DNA of 45,117 nucleotides from Clostridia bacterium (GTDB lineage Bacteria; Bacillota; Clostridia; Christensenellales; UBA1242). Below, piece by piece: positions 42,073-45,117 of the stretch. The translations under genes and the position numbers were made by a program. Positions within the stretch are counted from its first letter, which is position 1. The number at the start of each line of letters is the position of its first letter. The stretch spans positions 1 to 45,117 of the forward strand of contig CAAGCR010000108.1 of assembly GCA_900768425.1 (NCBI GenBank), written 5' to 3'. The notes under the pieces are model-generated. The model worked only from the letters and a program-made list of their open reading frames with translations. It had not been told where the DNA came from and ran no database searches.

Positions 42073-42322
42073 TATAGGTATGATATTCTTAATAAGTCAT
42101 TGGACAAATTAACACCCGCTTGCAAATTTGCAAAGTGTTGCCAAAACAAAAAGTAATTTAATTACATTAATTTAAGGCAATAAAATGTTTATTTGTATGA
42201 AAAATTAGTGATTGTTCTAATTGCTAAGTCTTGCAAATGTATGTTTAATTACTTAATACTTTGGTTCTTTGCAGAGCATTAAAGCATCGGGGAAGACTAA
42301 AAACAAGGAGGATAAAAAATTT
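42073..42322 (+). promoter_or_regulatory. rpsB upstream region with promoter
   Basis: TTGCAA (42231-42236), a 17-base spacer and TAATAC (42254-42259) give a leader of about 57 bases. The region also holds the small palindrome GCAAATTTGC near 42122. I see no known ribosomal-protein leader structure. Confidence 0.55.
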
Positions 42323-43285
42323 ATGTCAGTTATTTCAATGAAACAACTTCTAGAAGCAGGCGTTCATTTTGGTCACCAAACAAGAAAATGGAATCCTAAA
42401 ATGGCAAAATACATTTTCACTGCTAGAAATGATATTCATATCATCAACCTAGAAGAAACATCAAATCTTGTAGACAAAGCATACTCTTTTGTTAGAGATT
42501 CAGTTGCTGCAGGAAAATCTGTTCTATTTGTAGGAACAAAAAAACAAGCGCAAGAAGCTATTAAAGAAGAGGCAGAACGTTGCGGTATGTTCTATGTAAA
42601 CAACCGTTGGTTAGGTGGTTGCCTTACAAACTTTAAAACAATTCGTAAAAGAATTGACCGCCTAAACAAATTAAACCAAATGGAAAAAGTTGGAGAATTT
42701 AATCTTTTACCTAAAAAAGAAGTTGCTATTTTAAGACACGAAATGGAAAAACTAGAAGCAAACCTTGGCGGTATCAAAGAAATGAGAGAACTTCCTGGTG
42801 TTATCTTCTTAGTAGACTCAGCAAAAGAACACATTTGTGTTAAAGAAGCAAAAAATCTTCATATCCCAGTAGTAGGTTTAATTGATACAAACTGCGACCC
42901 AGATGGTATTGATTATGTTATTCCTGGCAACGATGATGCAATTCGTTCAGTTAAACTAATTGCTTCCGCAATGGCAGATGCAGTTATTGAAGCCAGAGAA
43001 GGTGTATCTTTAACTAAAGACAATGCAGAAGAAGACGAAGATATTGATTTGAAAGCAGTTTTAGCAGAAGTTAAACCAACTGCAAAAGAAGCAGAAGATG
43101 GCGAAAAGAAAGCAAAAAAAGCTGTTAAAAAAGTTGCTAAAAAAGAAGAAGTAGCAACACTTCCACTAGAAAACGAAGAAAAACCAGTTGTAGTTGAAGA
43201 AGTTAAGGAAGAAGTTAAAGAAGAAGCCCCTGTTAAAAAAACAAGAGCAAAAAAAGTTAAACAAGACGAAACAAAAGGAGAATAA
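42323..43285 (+). CDS. rpsB: 30S ribosomal protein S2 with a long C-terminal extension
   Basis: A 320-residue S2 protein. The core (residues 1-225) has the expected MKQLLEAGVHFGHQTRKWNPKM, the NNRWLGGCLTNFKTI segment and IPVVGLIDTNCDPD. The remaining about 95 residues are a Glu/Lys/Ala/Val tail with KKAKKAVKKVAKK-type blocks, absent from S2 of about 245 residues in model bacteria. The start is ATG 42323 after AAGGAGG; the frame is open from 42269, but that part is the leader. It is followed by tsf, the standard pair. Confidence 0.95.
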   Translation: MSVISMKQLLEAGVHFGHQTRKWNPKMAKYIFTARNDIHIINLEETSNLVDKAYSFVRDSVAAGKSVLFVGTKKQAQEAIKEEAERCGMFYVNNRWLGGCLTNFKTIRKRIDRLNKLNQMEKVGEFNLLPKKEVAILRHEMEKLEANLGGIKEMRELPGVIFLVDSAKEHICVKEAKNLHIPVVGLIDTNCDPDGIDYVIPGNDDAIRSVKLIASAMADAVIEAREGVSLTKDNAEEDEDIDLKAVLAEVKPTAKEAEDGEKKAKKAVKKVAKKEEVATLPLENEEKPVVVEEVKEEVKEEAPVKKTRAKKVKQDETKGE

Positions 43286-43290
43286 TTTTA

Positions 43291-43938
43291 ATGTTTACCG
43301 CTCAAGATGTTAATAAATTAAGACAAGCCACTGGTGTTGGTATGATGGATTGCAAAAAAGCATTAACTGAAACCAATGGTGACTTTGATAAAGCAGTTGT
43401 ATACCTAAGAGAAAAAGGTATGGCTGCCGCTGCTAAAAAAGCAGACAGAATTGCAGCAGAAGGTGCTGTTACATCATACATCCATATGGGTGGAAAAATT
43501 GGTGTTTTAGTAGAAGTTAACTGCGAAACAGACTTTGTTGCTCGTTCAGATAATTTCCAAGCACTTTGCAAAGATATTGCTATGCAAATTGCAGCATCAA
43601 ATCCTAAATATATCCGCCGTGAAGAAGTTCCAGCAGAAGTTGTTGCAAGCGAAAGAGAAATTGCTTTACAACAAGCAATCAACGAAGGTAAAAAACCTGA
43701 ATTTGCAGACAAAATCGTAAACGGAAGAATTGAAAAATTCTATAAAGAAGTTTGTTTAATGGAACAAGAATTCGTTAAAGACCCATCAAAAGATGTAACT
43801 CAAGTTTTAAACGAAGCAGTTTTACAAATTGGTGAAAAAATCACTGTTCGCCGTTTTGTTCGTTATGAAATGGGTGAAGGTCTTGAAAAACGCCAAGACA
43901 ATTTAGCAGAAGAAGTTGCTAAAATGATGAAAGCGTAA
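43291..43938 (+). CDS. tsf: Elongation factor Ts (short form)
   Basis: A 215-residue guanine nucleotide exchange factor for EF-Tu. Visible parts are the N-terminal UBA-like domain (VNKLRQATGVGMMDCKKAL), the signature VEVNCETDFVARSDNFQ that contacts EF-Tu, and a single core subdomain. It is shorter than the Bacillus or E. coli protein (about 280-295) and resembles the compact form found in several other phyla. It starts six bases after rpsB. Confidence 0.95.
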   Translation: MFTAQDVNKLRQATGVGMMDCKKALTETNGDFDKAVVYLREKGMAAAAKKADRIAAEGAVTSYIHMGGKIGVLVEVNCETDFVARSDNFQALCKDIAMQIAASNPKYIRREEVPAEVVASEREIALQQAINEGKKPEFADKIVNGRIEKFYKEVCLMEQEFVKDPSKDVTQVLNEAVLQIGEKITVRRFVRYEMGEGLEKRQDNLAEEVAKMMKA

Positions 43939-43948
43939 TTGTTTTTTG

Positions 43949-44054
43949 ACTTTCTTTTTGAAAAGAAAGTAACAAATAAAAGGTTGGGGGTTGCGATTCC
44001 CCCAAACCCCGCAAACGCCCCTTGGCGAAGAAAATGCTTCGAAGGGTGGTTTGC
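43949..44054. repeat. Three consecutive hairpins downstream of tsf
   Basis: ACTTTCTTTT/AAAAGAAAGT (43949-43970). GGTTGGGGG/CCCCCAAACC with one bulge (43982-44008). GCAAAC/GTTTGC (44011-44054), the last enclosing CCCTT/AAGGG and CGAAG/CTTCG. This C/G-rich block is unlike the surrounding DNA. Its reading frames (77 and 72 residues on the two strands) follow from the palindromes and are not taken as genes. Confidence 0.7.
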
Positions 44055-44088
44055 AAGACTAACAAACAAAACGCAAAACATAACAAAA

Positions 44089-44129
44089 AACAGACTAAAA
44101 ATTGATAAAATTTTTGGTCTGTTTTTTTT
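44089..44129. terminator. Terminator of rpsB-tsf
   Basis: AACAGACTAAAAATT (44089-44103) pairs with AATTTTTGGTCTGTT (44109-44123), one wobble, followed by a T run. Confidence 0.85.
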
Positions 44130-44250
44130 AGGAACGCAAGAGCAACGCGAACAATGTGAGTGTTTTCTTTAGGAACGCAAGAACAAGGCGAACAAAGTGA
44201 GTGTTTTCTTTAGGAGAGCAAGAACAACGCGAACAAAGTGAGCGTTTTCT
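44128..44250. repeat. Three tandem 41-base repeats
   Basis: Copies at 44128-44168, 44169-44209 and 44210-44250 begin ttaggaacgcaag or ttaggagagcaag and end gtgagtgttttct or gtgagcgttttct. They differ at only a few positions, with no length change. The third copy ends at the first base of the stop codon of the minus-strand regulator. Confidence 0.85.
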
Positions 44251-44555
44251 TATTTATCTTGCATACCTGATATAAAATCGTTAACACGCTGAATTTGCCT
44301 ATCGTCTAAAGCAATTATTTTTATAATTAAGTCTTTTTTGTCTTCTGGGATATATCCAATATTGTTATTAAATGGTCTTTCACAAAGATAGTCCAAACTA
44401 ACACCTAAATAGTTGGCAAGTTTAACCAAGGCTTCAATGCTTTGGTTGTTTTCGCCATTCTCGTAATTTGAAATTGTTTTTTGCGATACTTTTGCAACAT
44501 CTGCAAGCTCTTTTTGTGATAAGTTTGAGTATAATCTTAGTTCTTTAAGTTTCAT
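44250..44555 (-). CDS. XRE-family transcriptional regulator
   Basis: A 101-residue DNA-binding protein. The N-terminal helix-turn-helix (LKELRLYSNLSQKELADVAKVSQKTISNYENG, shown here only by its first and last parts, residues 3-34) is a textbook XRE/Cro motif. The C-terminal half may mediate dimerisation. The start is ATG 44555, five bases after AGGAG on the minus strand; the longer frame to 44621 is the leader. It is divergent from a TasA-like gene whose promoter holds a palindrome. In Bacillus the XRE protein SinR represses tasA, so a similar relation is plausible. Confidence 0.85.
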   Translation of the reverse strand: MKLKELRLYSNLSQKELADVAKVSQKTISNYENGENNQSIEALVKLANYLGVSLDYLCERPFNNNIGYIPEDKKDLIIKIIALDDRQIQRVNDFISGMQDK

Positions 44556-44646
44556 TCGCACTCCTAAATGTATTTTAGGAAGAATAAACACAACTAGCAA
44601 TATTTTTCTAAAAAATAACATAAAAGATAAAAAACTACTAAAATGT

Positions 44647-44675
44647 TTGACTTATTAGTAATAAATTACTAAAAT
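44647..44675 (+). promoter_or_regulatory. Promoter of the TasA-like gene
   Basis: TTGACT (44647-44652), a 17-base spacer and TAAAAT (44670-44675). Confidence 0.7.
44655..44672. promoter_or_regulatory. Candidate operator in the TasA-like promoter
   Basis: The palindrome TTAGTAA-TAAA-TTACTAA occupies the spacer and the first bases of the -10 box. A second half site (tactaaaatgtt, near 44637) lies just upstream. A repressor bound here would block transcription. The adjacent XRE protein is the obvious candidate. Confidence 0.55.
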
Positions 44676-44729
44676 ATTAACAAAGAATAATAATTAAGTT
44701 AAATTATTCCAAAAAATAAAGGAGAAAAT

Positions 44730-45117
44730 ATGAAAAAAAGAAAATTTAACATTTTGCTAAATATTGCAGTGCTATGTATGTGTATTTGCGCAATAGCCAT
44801 AGGTGTATATTCAGCAAAAACCGCTAGTCTTAATGTAAGCGGTACAATAGGTTTTACGGCTCATAACTGCAAGGTTAGAGTATTAGGCAAAATTACAGGT
44901 GCAGTTGATAAAGACAATGTTGCAATAACAAGTAACACATCTACCGCAACAATTAACTATACTGATCCAAATGATACAACGAAAGGTAAACTAATTGACG
45001 GCACAGCAGAGACTTGGAATTTTGGAAATATATTTTTTGACGATTTAAACACCGATAAAGATCATGAAGTAAACGATATTGTCTTTACATTTACAATAAC
45101 CAACGAGTCCGCCTTCG
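44730..45117 (+). CDS. TasA/camelysin-like secreted protein, C-terminus beyond the window
   Basis: The first 129 residues of an exported protein. A basic start (MKKRKFN), a hydrophobic segment (residues 8-27) and the cleavage region GVYSAKTASLNVSGTIGF resemble SipW-dependent signal peptides of TasA/camelysin-type proteins. The mature part is beta-rich with Thr/Asn/Asp. Members form matrix fibres or are surface proteins of unknown role. It starts after AAAGGAG and is driven by a promoter with a likely operator. Confidence 0.75.
   Translation, partial: MKKRKFNILLNIAVLCMCICAIAIGVYSAKTASLNVSGTIGFTAHNCKVRVLGKITGAVDKDNVAITSNTSTATINYTDPNDTTKGKLIDGTAETWNFGNIFFDDLNTDKDHEVNDIVFTFTITNESAF

Noticed and set aside
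43939..44172. 77-residue ORF after tsf and its 72-residue antisense partner
   Set aside because: The frames follow from palindromes and end in the terminator and tandem repeats. No ribosome site is present, and the block looks like a non-coding repeat.

Overview
The window looks like one end of a metagenome-assembled contig from a low-G+C Gram-positive bacterium (Bacillota, probably an uncultured gut lineage; rank uncertain). The evidence: very AT-rich DNA, Shine-Dalgarno AGGAG sites, TTGACA/TATAAT promoters, a D-alanylation (dlt) operon, a MurE ligase with the meso-diaminopimelate motif DNPR, a holB-ricT-trmN6-rsmI cluster ordered as in Bacillus, and a SipW/TasA-type secreted protein. TGA is used as a stop, so the standard bacterial code applies. 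Bases 1-18 match the 3' end of an Illumina TruSeq adapter and are not genomic.

Layout. 19-1235 (minus): IS3-family transposase, cut by the contig end, with a -1 frameshift site. 1459-6863: PHP phosphoesterase, then dltA-dltC-dltB-dltD-like. 7291-11992: acetyltransferase, YgjV-like membrane protein, a small membrane protein, two lipoproteins and a 51-residue ORF. 12254-12330: tRNA-Arg(ACG) on the minus strand. 12541-16081: holB, ricT, trmN6, rsmI. 16221-22367: two exported helical proteins, a Rho-like protein with no visible ATPase P-loop, ftsH with a long tail, and a membrane-anchored protein. 22573-29628: uridine kinase (minus), then murE-mraY-murD-ftsW and a DIP1984-family gene. murF is missing from its usual place, which holds a repeat element. 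30214-39334: a short-tailed-phage morphogenesis island (TerS-like remnant, Zn protein, portal, scaffold, capsid, adaptor, nozzle, coiled-coil protein, two holin-like proteins) with no large terminase, integrase, replication or endolysin gene. 39710-41926: GLUG surface protein and a small protein. 42323-43938: rpsB-tsf. 44250-45117: XRE regulator divergent from a TasA-like gene.

The most unusual content is non-coding. Structured repeats sit just after stop codons of unrelated genes. One family (6866-7033, 32683-32782, degenerate at 38673-38758) is a row of short hairpins separated by GTGAA. A second (inside 7018-7240, 25240-25615 and 32641-33135) carries ATGA-rich arms in opposite orientations, and its insertions abut or overlap the ends of dltD, murE and the portal gene. 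In the phage island, 35109-35206 and 39355-39429 each fold on paper into a closing stem holding three hairpins with a single unpaired base at the junction. Their sequences are unrelated but the architecture is the same. These elements are the best candidates for something undescribed.

Functionally, the host genes build and modify the envelope (murE, mraY, murD, ftsW, dlt, ftsH), service the replisome and ribosome (holB, ricT, trmN6, rsmI, rpsB, tsf), and display surface proteins. Three genes (PHP, acetyltransferase, holB) have promoters placed so that the mRNA would start at or next to the start codon.
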